Below are positions 33,319 to 42,778 of a stretch of DNA of 64,000 bases, piece after piece. The notes below the pieces were generated by a model that had not been told where the DNA came from, searched no databases, and saw nothing but the letters and a program-made list of their open reading frames with translations. The stretch comes from Croceibacterium soli (GTDB lineage: Bacteria > Pseudomonadota > Alphaproteobacteria > Sphingomonadales > Sphingomonadaceae). The DNA lies in contig NZ_WTYK01000001.1 in assembly GCF_009828065.1 (NCBI RefSeq), positions 186,001 to 250,000 of the forward strand, in the 5' to 3' direction. The position numbers were made by a program, and so were the translations under genes. Numbering within the stretch: the first letter of the stretch is position 1; each line of letters opens with the position of its first letter.

Positions 33319-34011
33319 TCAGGATCGCCGCGCCTCCTCGATCGCCTCGCCCAATGCCGTGCTGCCGACCGCCCCGTCGATGATCCTGTCGCCGACGACC
33401 CAGCCGGGCGTGCCGCTGATGCCCAGGCGGTTGGCCAGTTCCATGTTGGTTTGCAGGAAGGAGTCGAGTGCTCCGCTGGCGATCGTCGCCTCAGCCGCCG
33501 CCAGGTCGAGCCCGGCTTCCTTCGCCGCCTGTTCGATGGTTTCGGCGCTCGGCGGGCCGAGGCGGAACATGGCTTCGTGGAAGGCGGCGTACTTACCCTG
33601 CTGCGCCGCCGCCAGGCTCATGCGGGCAGCATCGGCGCTCTGCGGGCTGAGGATCGGGTATTCGCGGATCACCACCCGCAAGTCCGGGTTGGTGGCGATC
33701 AACTTTTGCACGTCGGCGACGCTCTGGCGGCAGTAGCCGCAGGCATAGTCGCTGAATTCGATCAGCGTCACCTTCCCTTGCGGGTTGCCCAGGACGGCGC
33801 CGGGGAAAGGTCGTTCCAGCTCGTTCCTGACCGGCTCTAGCCGCGCCAGGCGCTGCTGGGCTTGCAGCCGCTCCATCGCCTCGGGCAGGACTTCGGGGTT
33901 GGCCAGGATGTATTCCCGCGTCGCGCTGCCGCCGAGGCCGGTAAAGTCCCACGCCGCAGCACCGGCGAAACCGCCGGCGAGGGCAAGCACGATCGTGATC
34001 AGCCAGCGCAT
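33319..34011 (-). CDS. DsbA-like thiol oxidoreductase
   Basis: 230-residue exported protein with a signal anchor at the N-terminus, then a thioredoxin fold with an inserted helical domain. The redox motif Cys-Gly-Tyr-Cys (C91, C94) lies in EFSDYACGYCRQS, and the cis-proline in GISGTPGWVVG. The type (Com1/DsbA with an N-terminal helix) makes or isomerises disulfides in periplasmic proteins. It follows a BepA-like protease gene with 9 bases between, both concerned with envelope protein folding. Confidence 0.9.
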   Translation of the reverse strand: MRWLITIVLALAGGFAGAAAWDFTGLGGSATREYILANPEVLPEAMERLQAQQRLARLEPVRNELERPFPGAVLGNPQGKVTLIEFSDYACGYCRQSVADVQKLIATNPDLRVVIREYPILSPQSADAARMSLAAAQQGKYAAFHEAMFRLGPPSAETIEQAAKEAGLDLAAAEATIASGALDSFLQTNMELANRLGISGTPGWVVGDRIIDGAVGSTALGEAIEEARRS

Positions 34012-34020
34012 GGACAGGGC

Positions 34021-35376
34021 TTACTTGCGGTCTCTCTCGCGTTCAAGCTGCGCGCGCGCCTGCATGGCGATGTCCTGGGCGCGGAGCCAGTCCGGCGTAC
34101 CGCGCGGGAGGGCCGCTTCAGCCGCTTCGGCGCTGCGCAGCGCTTCCGCGGGCCGGCCGCTCATGATTTGCTGTTCGGCGCTGGCGAGGCGGGCCCGGGG
34201 CATGTCGCCCTTCGAGGCGTAGACGGTGCCGAGCTGGTACCAGGCGAACGGGTTCTCCCGGTCGCGGGCGACAGCCGCGCGCAGCACCTGCTCGGCTTCC
34301 TCGAGGTGCGCCTTGTCCTCGGTCGCGACCAGCGCGTGGCCGAAGGTGCCCGCGATCAGCGGGTCGTTGCCGGTGAGGGTGGTGGCGGTGCGCAAGTGTT
34401 CCAGCGCATCGTCCGGGCGCCCGGATTCGAGCAGGACCTGGCCTTTCAGCTCAAGGAAATAGGGGTCCTGCGGATCGATTGCCAGCAGCGCGTCGGTCTC
34501 CTTCAGCGCTTCCGCGATCTTCGCCTGCTTGTGGTAGGCGTAGGCGCGCGCGTAGCGGGCAGGTTCGCCGGTCATGTGCTCGGGGAAGCGGCGCAAGGTC
34601 TCCTCCGGCTTGGCCAGGTAGCCGTAGAGCTTGCCCTTGATCCGCTGGAAACGCCGCTCGACATCCGGGTCCGGCGCTTTGTCCCAAGCGGGATCCCGCA
34701 CGTAATCCTCGCGCAATGTCGCGATCCGGTCGCCGGAGAGCGGGTGCGTCCGGGCATAGGCCGCGTCGTCGTCCTGGCTGTAGCCGTAGCGGAATTCCAG
34801 GTTCTGCAGTTTCTTGAAGAACTCCAGGCTTCCTTTCCCGGAAATCCCGGCCTTGGCGAGATAGCTTGCGCCGGCCGCGTCGGCGCTCGATTCCTGCGCC
34901 CGGGTGAAGGACAGGAACGAGCCGAGCGCCGCCTGCTGGCCCATCGCCATCACGCCCATGGCGGCATCGCCCGCACCGGCGAGCGCCGCGGCGACCCCTA
35001 CGAGCATCGACAGGATGGTGATGTTGGTCGCCTTCCCGATGCCCTCGCCATAGCGGATGATGTGCCCGCCGGTGATGTGGCCCAGCTCGTGCGCCAGAAC
35101 GCCCTGCACCTGGTTCGCATCGTCGGCCGAATTGATCAGCCCCGAATGGACGTAGATTCGCTGCCCGCCGGCCACGAAAGCGTTGAGCGAGGGATCGTTG
35201 ACCAGCACCACCTCGACCGCCCCTCGGCGCAAGCCGGCGGCTTCCGCCAGCGGGTCGACCATGTCCTGCAGCAGGGCCTCCGTCTCCGCATCGCGCAGGA
35301 TGCTTTGCGCAGAAGCGGGCTGCGCGACGAAGGCGGCGGCTGCCAGGCAGGCGATCAGGCGGGCGATTAGGCGCAT
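34021..35376 (-). CDS. Periplasmic M48 metalloprotease with TPR repeats (BepA-like)
   Basis: 451 residues: signal peptide (ending QPASAQ), M48 zinc protease domain with HELGH at 96-100 and the third ligand in RAQESSADAAGASY, then a C-terminal half of TPR repeats (ALKETDALLAIDPQDPYFLELKGQVLLESGRPDDALEHL and following). BepA in E. coli checks assembly of the LPS transporter LptD and outer-membrane proteins; this one has the same architecture. ATG 35376 was chosen for its signal peptide; the frame stays open up to 35688 in antisense of the neighbouring gene. Confidence 0.9.
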   Translation of the reverse strand: MRLIARLIACLAAAAFVAQPASAQSILRDAETEALLQDMVDPLAEAAGLRRGAVEVVLVNDPSLNAFVAGGQRIYVHSGLINSADDANQVQGVLAHELGHITGGHIIRYGEGIGKATNITILSMLVGVAAALAGAGDAAMGVMAMGQQAALGSFLSFTRAQESSADAAGASYLAKAGISGKGSLEFFKKLQNLEFRYGYSQDDDAAYARTHPLSGDRIATLREDYVRDPAWDKAPDPDVERRFQRIKGKLYGYLAKPEETLRRFPEHMTGEPARYARAYAYHKQAKIAEALKETDALLAIDPQDPYFLELKGQVLLESGRPDDALEHLRTATTLTGNDPLIAGTFGHALVATEDKAHLEEAEQVLRAAVARDRENPFAWYQLGTVYASKGDMPRARLASAEQQIMSGRPAEALRSAEAAEAALPRGTPDWLRAQDIAMQARAQLERERDRK

Positions 35377-35449
35377 GGGCTTGCTTGGTAGCCTGCCAGG
35401 GGCTGAACCGCCGATGAAGGCCTTGCGCCGCCTCCGCGTCCTGCAGGGA

Positions 35450-36550
35450 TCATGCTTTCGCCTGCTCCACGGTCTGAACGATCTGTTCCGTCTCTCCGCC
35501 GGGCGTGAAGCCGATGGCGCGGAGAAACTGCTCGCCGACGGCGTAGCTCTCGCCGAGCCACAGCGGAACGCCGGCCGCTTCGATCTCGGCCCGCGCATGG
35601 ACTTCCTCCGGCCGCAGCTGCTCCCCCGCGGAAGTGCGGATGAAGACCGCCGCCACGCGGCCGCGATGGTGACGCACGGCCTCCGCATAGGCCGGCAGGT
35701 CGCCCTGGGTGTCGTCGCCGATCAGCGCGAAGCGCAAGTCCGGGTACATCGTCAGGACCTCTTCGATCGCGGCGAGCTTGTGCGCGCCGTGGCTTGAGGA
35801 GCCGAGGGTCGCCCGGTCGAAGCCCCAGTCGCGCAGCATCAGCGGGCCGAGCGGCAGGTTCTTGCTGCGCATGAACGCCACGAGATAGGAGAACAGGTTC
35901 CAGGGGGAGGAGGAGACGTAGAAGAACGGCCGGTGCGTTGCCGGAACGCGCATGCCGGGGCGGCGCTCCCCTGCAGGCAGGAGCTGTCCGCCTCCCAGCG
36001 CGCCGTAGAACGCGTCGGCTCCGGGAGCGGCGATGCGATCCTCGGGCAGTTCGGCCAGGATGCGGCGCCAGTTGCGGGCGATCGCGCGGAACCCGCCGGT
36101 GATGCCGGTCTCGATGATCGTGTCGTCGATGTCGGAGATCACCGCCAGGCGCGCGTTGCTGCCGGGCGCGAGCACATGGCCTTCGACGCACTGCGGCCCC
36201 TCCCGGTTGGCCCAGCGCAGCGCGACGACTTCCCAAGCGGGCTCTGGCGGAAGGTCCCATCCGGGGTCGAGGGGAAGGTCGAAGCGGACGTAGCCTTCGG
36301 CGTCGGTGTGTTGCTCGTGGCGTAGGAGCAGTCCGTCAGGCCCGCTGACTTCCAGCGTGACCAGCACGTCCATCGCCTCCCGCGAGGCGAACTGCGTCAG
36401 CATCGTGCGGGTCGCCTGCCAGCGCCCGCCTTTCTCGAAGCCGGGCTTGGTCGCGCGCAGCGCGCGGGCGCCGATCACCAGCCGATGGCGGCTGCGATAA
36501 CCGAAATAGGGTTGGATGCGCACCGGCGGGCCAAGCAGCAGACGTTCCAT
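35450..36550 (-). CDS. App1-like phosphatase (DUF2183)
   Basis: 366 residues with the catalytic DxDDT motif in VISDIDDTIIETG (140-144), the characteristic YVSSSPWNLFSYL and GDDTQGDLPAYAE segments. The family includes the yeast phosphatidate phosphatase App1; bacterial members are commonly annotated phosphatase domain-containing protein, and their substrate is unknown. No signal peptide. Starts with an uncommon but well-formed ATG preceding RLLLGPPVRIQPYFGYRS. Confidence 0.88.
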   Translation of the reverse strand: MERLLLGPPVRIQPYFGYRSRHRLVIGARALRATKPGFEKGGRWQATRTMLTQFASREAMDVLVTLEVSGPDGLLLRHEQHTDAEGYVRFDLPLDPGWDLPPEPAWEVVALRWANREGPQCVEGHVLAPGSNARLAVISDIDDTIIETGITGGFRAIARNWRRILAELPEDRIAAPGADAFYGALGGGQLLPAGERRPGMRVPATHRPFFYVSSSPWNLFSYLVAFMRSKNLPLGPLMLRDWGFDRATLGSSSHGAHKLAAIEEVLTMYPDLRFALIGDDTQGDLPAYAEAVRHHRGRVAAVFIRTSAGEQLRPEEVHARAEIEAAGVPLWLGESYAVGEQFLRAIGFTPGGETEQIVQTVEQAKA

Positions 36551-36611
36551 GCCGCCTCGCTACACCGGGAGCGGCAGCTTGCCCAGCAAGTGTGATCGCG
36601 GATCGGCGGGC

Positions 36612-38162
36612 CTAGCTGGCCAGCTTCTTCGCGGCTCTTTCCAGCAGGGCGGGGTCTTCCGGCACCTCACCCAGGATCGCGATCTCGCCGCCCTGATCGC
36701 GGCGGATCATCATGAGCGCGAACTCGCTGCCGTAAGGCTCGACTTCGTCGATGGCGATCGCCGGCATTTCGCGCAGCTTGGCGGCGAGGACTTCGCGCGC
36801 GTTCTGCGCCTGACCTGCCGCCTTGCCGCTTTCCTCGCGCCGCAGTGCGCGTTCGGCCTTCACCACGCCCTTCAGCCCACCCGGCGCGCTGCGCAGGAAC
36901 TCTCCGAGCGAGCCCTGCGGCAACGCCAGCCGGCGGGCGTGGGCCAGCGCCGCGGCGTATTCGGTGATGCGGGTCTTGTCGTAGTTCGCGCCGAAAACCA
37001 GCTTCACCACCGGCGTCATCGGCGCGCGCGCCTGCACCGAAAGACCGGCATCGGCCAGCAGCTCGGCGAAGTCCTCCGGCCGTTCGGCGGCGGCGAGCGA
37101 GAAATCGTAGGCCCGGCCGATCGCTTCGTAGAGCGTGCTGCGGGTACGGTCCTCGCACGTCAGTGCGGCGTCCGCCAGTTCCCGCGCCGAGGCGAGCCAG
37201 TCGCCCAGCTCCATTGCCGCCGGGTCGAGCTCGGACAGTGCCGGGCCCGTTGCCTCCGGTTCGGTAGAGGCTTCGCGGAAGCCGGCGAGATCGAGCATTG
37301 CGCCGACGGGATCGTACCCCACGCCGCCATGGGCCTCATCGTCGTCGCTCTCTTCGGCGAAGACCGGAGTGCTCGCCGGCTTGGCGCGCCTGCCGATGGA
37401 CATCAACGAACCGAACGAAGGGCGCGGGAGGCCGTCGGCTTCCTCCTCCTCTTCGAAGTCGTACTCGTCCGCTTGGTCTACCGTGAGATGCTCCGTGGTG
37501 CCCGCACCAGGGCCGTCCGCCCAGTCGGTCATCGGGAGATCGTCTCCCCGCTTCGGTGCAGGTTCCGGCTTTTGCTCCAGCGCCTGGTCGACCTGCAGCA
37601 GCAGCTCGTCGGACGTGTGCTGGTCGGCCAGTTCCTTCCAGTTGATCACGCCGAAGATGAAATCGATCGTCTCGTCGTCGCTGGAGAACGGCAGCAGGAT
37701 GCCCCGATAGAGGATCGTGGTGCCGCGCTGGTTGATGAACTCCGCTTCGAAGCCGATTGGCGCCTGGTTGGCCAGGATCTGCATGTAATGGTCGGTAATG
37801 CGGCTCAGGAGCGAGCGCGTGGGCACGTCGGCCAGGGTCCGCAGGTCGACGTTCCCGATGTCGCATTCCACGGCCAGCTTGGCGCCGAGGTAGGGGACGC
37901 CCGGATTGTCGATGCCCGATGTGAAGTCGAGCAGCACCGAGTAGGGCCCGAAGTCGGGCAGCTGGTCGGGATCGAAGCCGTCGATTGCGGGGAAATTGCG
38001 GCCTTCTAGCAAGCCCGCCCAGTGATTGTAGGCGCGCACTTGCATGCGGCGCTCGTCCTGCCCGATCGCCGCGGGCGGCGATTCGCGGCCGCCGTCGTCC
38101 TCTACCGTCTCGTCGCCGAGCGGTGCTTCCTGCCTGTCGAAAGTGCCTCTCAGCGTGTCCAT
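36612..38162 (-). CDS. PAS domain protein with acidic low-complexity region
   Basis: 516 residues: an N-terminal variable stretch, a PAS-type domain (about 50-190, ending with IFGVINWKELADQH), a disordered middle rich in Asp/Glu with five glutamates in a row, then a helical C-terminal domain (about 330-516) of unknown type ending ILGEVPEDPALLERAAKKL. No kinase, cyclase or DNA-binding output domain is visible. ATG 38162 follows GGGGGCATTC. Its function is unknown, but a TTAACCGTTAA palindrome upstream suggests regulated expression. Confidence 0.85.
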   Translation of the reverse strand: MDTLRGTFDRQEAPLGDETVEDDGGRESPPAAIGQDERRMQVRAYNHWAGLLEGRNFPAIDGFDPDQLPDFGPYSVLLDFTSGIDNPGVPYLGAKLAVECDIGNVDLRTLADVPTRSLLSRITDHYMQILANQAPIGFEAEFINQRGTTILYRGILLPFSSDDETIDFIFGVINWKELADQHTSDELLLQVDQALEQKPEPAPKRGDDLPMTDWADGPGAGTTEHLTVDQADEYDFEEEEEADGLPRPSFGSLMSIGRRAKPASTPVFAEESDDDEAHGGVGYDPVGAMLDLAGFREASTEPEATGPALSELDPAAMELGDWLASARELADAALTCEDRTRSTLYEAIGRAYDFSLAAAERPEDFAELLADAGLSVQARAPMTPVVKLVFGANYDKTRITEYAAALAHARRLALPQGSLGEFLRSAPGGLKGVVKAERALRREESGKAAGQAQNAREVLAAKLREMPAIAIDEVEPYGSEFALMMIRRDQGGEIAILGEVPEDPALLERAAKKLAS

Positions 38163-38217
38163 GGCAAGAATGCCCCCGGTTCCTAGATTCGGGAGAACTC
38201 TGCCCGCCCGTGGTAAA

Positions 38218-38228
38218 TTAACCGTTAA
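38218..38228. promoter_or_regulatory. TTAACCGTTAA palindrome upstream of the PAS protein gene
   Basis: 11-bp dyad made of two TTAAC half-sites, 56 bases before the ATG of the PAS gene and downstream of mmcB. TTAACC is the CtrA half-site in Caulobacter and relatives, so this is a candidate CtrA-type site. Confidence 0.3.
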
Positions 38229-38286
38229 ATGCGCTGCCCGGATTCGGCAGCGGCATGGAGCGCCGTGTAGCCGCCGATTGCAAGTC

Positions 38287-38781
38287 TCAGCCGGCAGCGC
38301 GGCCCCAGCCGCTGCACTCCGGATCGGCCGCGGTGACCAGGCGGCGCAGAGCCGTTCGGGCCAGCCGTTCGACCTCCACCCGGCGTCGCGCCGCGGCGAG
38401 CGGGTGGCTCGGCGCCGGGCGGACGATCTCCGCATCGTACTCGTCGGCCACGATCACCCCGCAGCAGTCCGGCCGAAAGTCGAGCCCGTCGAGGCAAGCG
38501 CGGTCGAGCTCCGGCGGCAAGCCCCAGTAGAAGCGGTCGCAGAAGTCGAGATAGTCCGGCCATTTCGAATCGCCGAGCAGGTCGCTGCGCGCGGTCTTGA
38601 TCTCCACGATCACCACCCGGCCTTTCGAATCGACTCCCATCAGGTCGGCGCGGCGACCGTTGCGCAGCGGCATTTCAGCCAGCGCCCAGATCTCATTGCG
38701 GGCGAACAGACGGCAGATGCCGCGGGCCACGGCTTGGGCGCGGCGGTCGAAGACTTCGGCAAGAGCGGGAGAATCGGTCAT
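38287..38781 (-). CDS. mmcB: MmcB-family DNA repair protein
   Basis: 164-residue nuclease-like protein of the family named MmcB in Caulobacter, where it is induced by mitomycin C damage. The PD-(D/E)xK type core can be placed in NEIWALAEMPLRNGRRADLMGVDSKGRVVIVEIKTARSDLLGD, followed by WPDYLDFCDRFYWGLP and GVIVADEYDAEIVRP. ATG 38781 is preferred over GTG 38787. Convergence with none; it precedes the PAS gene on the same strand with a 124-base gap. Confidence 0.85.
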   Translation of the reverse strand: MTDSPALAEVFDRRAQAVARGICRLFARNEIWALAEMPLRNGRRADLMGVDSKGRVVIVEIKTARSDLLGDSKWPDYLDFCDRFYWGLPPELDRACLDGLDFRPDCCGVIVADEYDAEIVRPAPSHPLAAARRRVEVERLARTALRRLVTAADPECSGWGRAAG

Positions 38782-38841
38782 GCCCACCGTTGGAACAGAC
38801 AGTGAACCTGGTCAAGGGCCGAGCGATCGGCCGTCAGCCGC

Positions 38842-39642
38842 TCACTCCCCCGGAGGAGGTCCGAAGGGATCGTCTTCGTCATCCAGGCCGAGGTCGACGT
38901 TGGCCCCACCTTCCGCGGAGACAAGCCGGTTGTTCTCCTGGCAGACATATTCGCGAATCTCCCAGTCGGCCTGCCGGCGGAAGGCGAGTTGCTGGACCAG
39001 GGGCTCCGCGAGGACTTCGGGATCGGTGATCGTCGTTTCGATCCGCAGGATGTCCGGCGTGTCGAGCCAGATGCGCTCGCGGATCGTCATCTTGTCGCTG
39101 TGCGGGATGCCCGGTGCGATCTCCGTCACCGGGCTGAAGCCGACCGTGTCGACCAGCAGCGTGTCGCCATCCCAGCGGGCCACCGACGAGCCGTTGAACA
39201 GCAGATCGGGATCGCTCGGCAGCGGCCGGCCGTCGGTGTAGATGCGGCGCGCCTGGCTGTAGGTCTCGGCGAAGATCGTCACGCGGCCGGGCGTGAAGAG
39301 GAACTCGATCGGGTAAGGCTGGCGCATGATCCCGGGCATTCCCGGCGGAACGCACTCGACTTGCTTCGACTGGTCGACCCCTTCCTCCGCCTGCTTGGCG
39401 CGGAACGCGTTGAACTTGTCCTGCGCGGGCGGGGTCAGCTTCGGTTCCGTCGGCCGGCGCCCGCTGTCCCCGAACAGCAGCGACCAGTCGGGGTTCCACA
39501 CGCCGGTGAAGTCGGGCAAGCGCTCGATCTCGGCATAGCCGTCCGCCCGCGGGATCGCGGCATCCTGCGCGGATGCTCCGCCGCTCATAGCCAGTGCGGC
39601 AGCGCCCGCCGCGGCGCGCGCCCAGATTGCCCAACCCTGCAT
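38842..39642 (-). CDS. Exported conserved protein, function unknown
   Basis: 266 residues with a signal peptide (AAGAAALAMSGGASAQ), a domain containing FTGVWNPDWSLLFG and PSDPDLLFNGSSVARWDGDTLLVDTVGFSP and an acidic, Pro-rich C-terminus. Proteins of this pattern are often encoded beside DUF6152 proteins in sphingomonads, as here (divergent neighbour 150 bases away). No enzyme family recognised. The pair may act together in the envelope. Confidence 0.78.
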   Translation of the reverse strand: MQGWAIWARAAAGAAALAMSGGASAQDAAIPRADGYAEIERLPDFTGVWNPDWSLLFGDSGRRPTEPKLTPPAQDKFNAFRAKQAEEGVDQSKQVECVPPGMPGIMRQPYPIEFLFTPGRVTIFAETYSQARRIYTDGRPLPSDPDLLFNGSSVARWDGDTLLVDTVGFSPVTEIAPGIPHSDKMTIRERIWLDTPDILRIETTITDPEVLAEPLVQQLAFRRQADWEIREYVCQENNRLVSAEGGANVDLGLDDEDDPFGPPPGE

Positions 39643-39792
39643 CCATCCCTCCGCCTGTTTGTCTTTTCTGCCCCGGAGATTGCGGTCCAGCCGCGCGCCA
39701 AGTCAAGCAGCGGGTTGATTGTGTCCGCGTTTGCAGGAAATATGCCGAGAAGGCCTTGGCGCACGATTTGCGACTGGGCCGGGGAGAGAAGA

Positions 39793-40185
39793 ATGCTGAA
39801 GAAATCGACCATTCTTGCACTTGCTGCCGGCGCGATGCTTGCGGGAGGGGCCGGCCTTGCCGTCCCGGCGCTGGCCCATCACTCGACCGCGATGTTCGAA
39901 TGGGGAACGTCCAGCGAGTTGAAGGGCGTTACCGTCGAGCGGTGGGTCTGGACCAACCCGCACACCTTCCTCTACGTGCGCGACACGGCCGGCAACCGCT
40001 GGGCGTTCGAAGGGATGAGCCCAAACCACCTTTCGCGCGCCGGTTGGTCGAAGCGCTCGCTGGCTCCGGGCGAGAAGGTGGACCTGACCTACTACAAGCT
40101 GCGTGATGGGCGGAAGGGCGGCTTCAACGTCACCGTGAAGCGCCCCGACGGCTCGGTCCTGTCGCAGCTTCCTTCGCGCGATTGA
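39793..40185 (+). CDS. DUF6152-family exported protein
   Basis: 130 residues with a signal peptide ending VPALAHH; the mature part begins [31 protein letters not shown], the DUF6152 signature, and is a small beta-barrel-like domain. ATG 39793 follows GGAGAGA. Function unknown; a mature N-terminal His-His of this kind can bind metal. Divergent from the exported protein at 38842-39642. Confidence 0.85.
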   Translation: MLKKSTILALAAGAMLAGGAGLAVPALAHHSTAMFEWGTSSELKGVTVERWVWTNPHTFLYVRDTAGNRWAFEGMSPNHLSRAGWSKRSLAPGEKVDLTYYKLRDGRKGGFNVTVKRPDGSVLSQLPSRD

Positions 40186-40258
40186 GCCTTCCCCGCCGCG
40201 CCCGCGCCGAATAACGCTTGGCGCGGCGCGCGCGCGTTGCTAACCGCCTGCGCAGCCC

Positions 40259-40335
<77 letters not shown>

Positions 40336-40413
40336 GCTTTTCAGGTGTGAGGCTGTATTTGACCGTGTGCAGCGACAAGTGACAACTGCGATACCAACGA
40401 GTAGTCGAATGCG

Positions 40414-40794
40414 ATGAGAACCGCCCCGTTGATCGCCATTGCCGCCGTAGCATTGTCGATGGCTACCGATGCGAAGGCGCAACTGATTTTGGAGCGGACG
40501 GAGGGCTTACAGCGCTTGTGCGTGTATCGTGCTGACCCGGTTAGCAGCGCCACTCGCACCCGAGTAGTTGGGTTGGGCGATGCCTGCTCCGCCTATCCGC
40601 CGTCGGCGGCTATGAATCGCCAGGCTCCCCCGACCGCGCGATTGGTCGCAAGCAAAATTGGCAACGCAGGGCGAGAATGCAGTTACGAACAGCGTGGCGG
40701 TACGTGGACCTACCGCGTTGATCGCACGGAGAGCTGTCCTCTGAGCGCTGGTATTCTCCTTAGCGAAATGGCCGCAGAAACCGCTGAGAGATAG
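40414..40794 (+). CDS. Small exported hypothetical protein
   Basis: 126 residues with a signal peptide ([17 protein letters not shown]) and a Cys-containing mature part ([34 protein letters not shown]), four cysteines that could form two disulfides. I recognise the type as a small secreted protein family found in sphingomonads but know no function. It lies between the tRNA and the polysaccharide genes, 78 bases after the tRNA. Confidence 0.62.
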   Translation: MRTAPLIAIAAVALSMATDAKAQLILERTEGLQRLCVYRADPVSSATRTRVVGLGDACSAYPPSAAMNRQAPPTARLVASKIGNAGRECSYEQRGGTWTYRVDRTESCPLSAGILLSEMAAETAER

Positions 40795-41017
40795 GAACGA
40801 GGCTTCATCGAGCGCATGCCAGAGCTGCACGGTCCGCGTGGTTGCAGTAGCCTACGACATGTCAGCATGTATGAGACCGGACGGCACGACAGCACGCGCG
40901 GATTTTCGCGCGTGCCAAGAAGGCGGCTGCTTTGGACCGTTTGATCGAGCAGCGCCTGCCAATGGGGCCGTACGGTGCTCACGGCCCGGATCACGCCCGA
41001 GTGAGGAGAACTTACCA
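40795..41017 (+). other. Leader region of the polysaccharide cluster
   Basis: No gene seen. It contains a perfect hairpin at 40892-40915 and, just before the first gene, a strong ribosome site GAGGAGAA at 41003-41010. Frames that run through the region lack a start and protein-like composition. Confidence 0.5.
40892..40915 (+). other. Perfect hairpin in the cluster leader
   Basis: GCACGCGCG pairs perfectly with CGCGCGTGC around GATTTT, 102 bases before the first polysaccharide gene. No T-tract follows, so a regulatory or processing role is more likely than termination. Confidence 0.5.
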
Positions 41018-42163
41018 ATGCCAGTGCCTTATTTTCGGTTGAAACTGGAGGAAGCCGAGATCGAGGCGGTCGTCGGTGTGCTGCGGTCGGGCTGGCTAAC
41101 ATCCGGAGCCGAATGCGCAGCTCTCGAACGCGAATTCGCCGAAGCACTGGGGGGCGGTGTGCACGCGATTGCCGTCAACTCGAACACGTCCGGGATGCAT
41201 CTGGCACTTGAGGCGGCGGGGGTAGGTCCGGGTGACGAGGTGATCGTGCCAGACCTGACATTTACGGCCACCGCGGAGGTTGTGCGTTACCTTGGCGCGG
41301 AGGTGGTATTCGCCGACGTGCTGCCGGACACTCTTTGCATAGACCCGGGCTGCGTCAGGCGGCTCCTGACGCATCGAACTAAAGCGATCCTCCCCGTTCA
41401 CTTCGGAGGCTTGGGTGCGGAAATTGGTGCACTTCAGGCGATCGCCTCCGAGTACAATATTGTGATCATCGAAGACGCCGCTCACAGCTTTCCTGCATCC
41501 GCCGCCGGCTCGGCCATAGGCAAGCACGGAAGCTTCGCGACGGTTTTCAGCTTCTACGCCAACAAGACAATCACGACGGGCGAAGGCGGCATGATCGTGA
41601 CCAGCGACGAAGCTGTCGCTCAGCGCTGTCGGGTCATGAGGCTGCATGGCATCGATCGCGATGCTTTCCGTCGCTTCCAGGGCGATTCCTCGACCTGGAA
41701 TTACGACATTATCGCCCCGGGCTTCAAATACAATCTGCCCGATATCGCCGCTGCTCTTGGCCGGCGCCAACTTGCTCGCGCAGAGGCAATGCGGGAGCGG
41801 CGGGCGGCGATCGCCGCCAGGTATCATGAGAAGCTGTCGAGCCTTCCGCTGGAACTTCCGCCGGGAGCTCCGGCTGGTGATAAGCATGCGTGGCATCTCT
41901 ACCCGGTACGCTTGACTGCGGATACACCGACAAAACGGTCCGATCTCGAAGCTGCGCTTGCTGCGGCCCAGATCGGTTACTCTGTCCACTACACGCCATT
42001 GCACCGTATGAGCTACTGGCGCGAACGTTATGGCCTGAGCGACGACCGATTCCCTGTGGCTACCGACTACTTTCGGCGCTGCCTCTCGCTACCGATCTTT
42101 TCCGACATGCGGATCGACGAAGCCGATGAGGTGGTATCGGTAATTCGCGACCTGCTGGGCTGA
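41018..42163 (+). CDS. DegT/DnrJ/EryC1-family sugar aminotransferase
   Basis: 381-residue PLP enzyme that places an amino group on a nucleotide keto-sugar. The PLP lysine is K183 in SFYANKTITTGEGG, with NSNTSGMHLALEAAGVGPGDEVIVPDLTFTAT upstream and EDAAHSFPA in the cofactor pocket. It is a second member beside wbpE. Next to the PglC-like gene it resembles a PglE-type 4-aminotransferase making the priming amino sugar. No matching 4,6-dehydratase (PglF) is in the window. GAGGAGAA upstream gives a strong ribosome site. Confidence 0.9.
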   Translation: MPVPYFRLKLEEAEIEAVVGVLRSGWLTSGAECAALEREFAEALGGGVHAIAVNSNTSGMHLALEAAGVGPGDEVIVPDLTFTATAEVVRYLGAEVVFADVLPDTLCIDPGCVRRLLTHRTKAILPVHFGGLGAEIGALQAIASEYNIVIIEDAAHSFPASAAGSAIGKHGSFATVFSFYANKTITTGEGGMIVTSDEAVAQRCRVMRLHGIDRDAFRRFQGDSSTWNYDIIAPGFKYNLPDIAAALGRRQLARAEAMRERRAAIAARYHEKLSSLPLELPPGAPAGDKHAWHLYPVRLTADTPTKRSDLEAALAAAQIGYSVHYTPLHRMSYWRERYGLSDDRFPVATDYFRRCLSLPIFSDMRIDEADEVVSVIRDLLG

Positions 42164-42166
42164 CCC

Positions 42167-42778
42167 GTGACTTCCAAGCGGGTGTTCGACTTCGCTGTCA
42201 GCCTGGCTGGGCTGATCGTCCTGTGCCCTCTTCTGATCGCGACCGCCATCGTGATCCGCTTAGAAAGTGCCGGACCTTCCTTCTTCTTCCAGGAGCGGGT
42301 CGGCCTTCATGGGCGCCGCTTCCGCCTGATCAAGCTCCGCACGATGCGAGCCGCGGGACCCGGCGAGCATAGGCAAATTACCGTTGGGTCGGATCCGCGA
42401 ATCACCTGCGTCGGACATGTCCTGCGAAGAACGAAGCTCGATGAATTGCCACAGCTCCTGAATGTTCTCAAAGGCGAGATGTCTCTGGTCGGGCCCCGCC
42501 CGGAAGTTCCGCGTTATGTGGCTCTCTATACACCGGAGCAGCAAGCAGTGATGTTGTCCGTGCGGCCCGGACTAACCGACTTCGCCGCGATAGAGTTCTG
42601 CAATGAAGGAGAAATCCTAGCGCGATCAGCCGATCCGGAAAAGGCATACGTGCATGAAATAATGCCGAAGAAATACCGGCTTTACGAACGGTACGTCGCA
42701 GAGGCATCCATGTTATTGGATCTGAAGCTCATTGCCCGCACGATTATCACGATTGTTCGACGACGAGTAACCCAGTGA
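42167..42778 (+). CDS. Initiating sugar transferase, PglC-like monotopic PGT
   Basis: 203-residue small phosphoglycosyltransferase that puts the first sugar phosphate on undecaprenyl phosphate. Starts with one re-entrant helix ([32 protein letters not shown]), then [51 protein letters not shown] with the DELPQ/GPRP catalytic core. Size matches PglC rather than the large WbaP. Reads from GTG 42167, three bases after the aminotransferase stop. Its last 66 bases overlap the gene on the other strand. Confidence 0.92.
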   Translation: MTSKRVFDFAVSLAGLIVLCPLLIATAIVIRLESAGPSFFFQERVGLHGRRFRLIKLRTMRAAGPGEHRQITVGSDPRITCVGHVLRRTKLDELPQLLNVLKGEMSLVGPRPEVPRYVALYTPEQQAVMLSVRPGLTDFAAIEFCNEGEILARSADPEKAYVHEIMPKKYRLYERYVAEASMLLDLKLIARTIITIVRRRVTQ

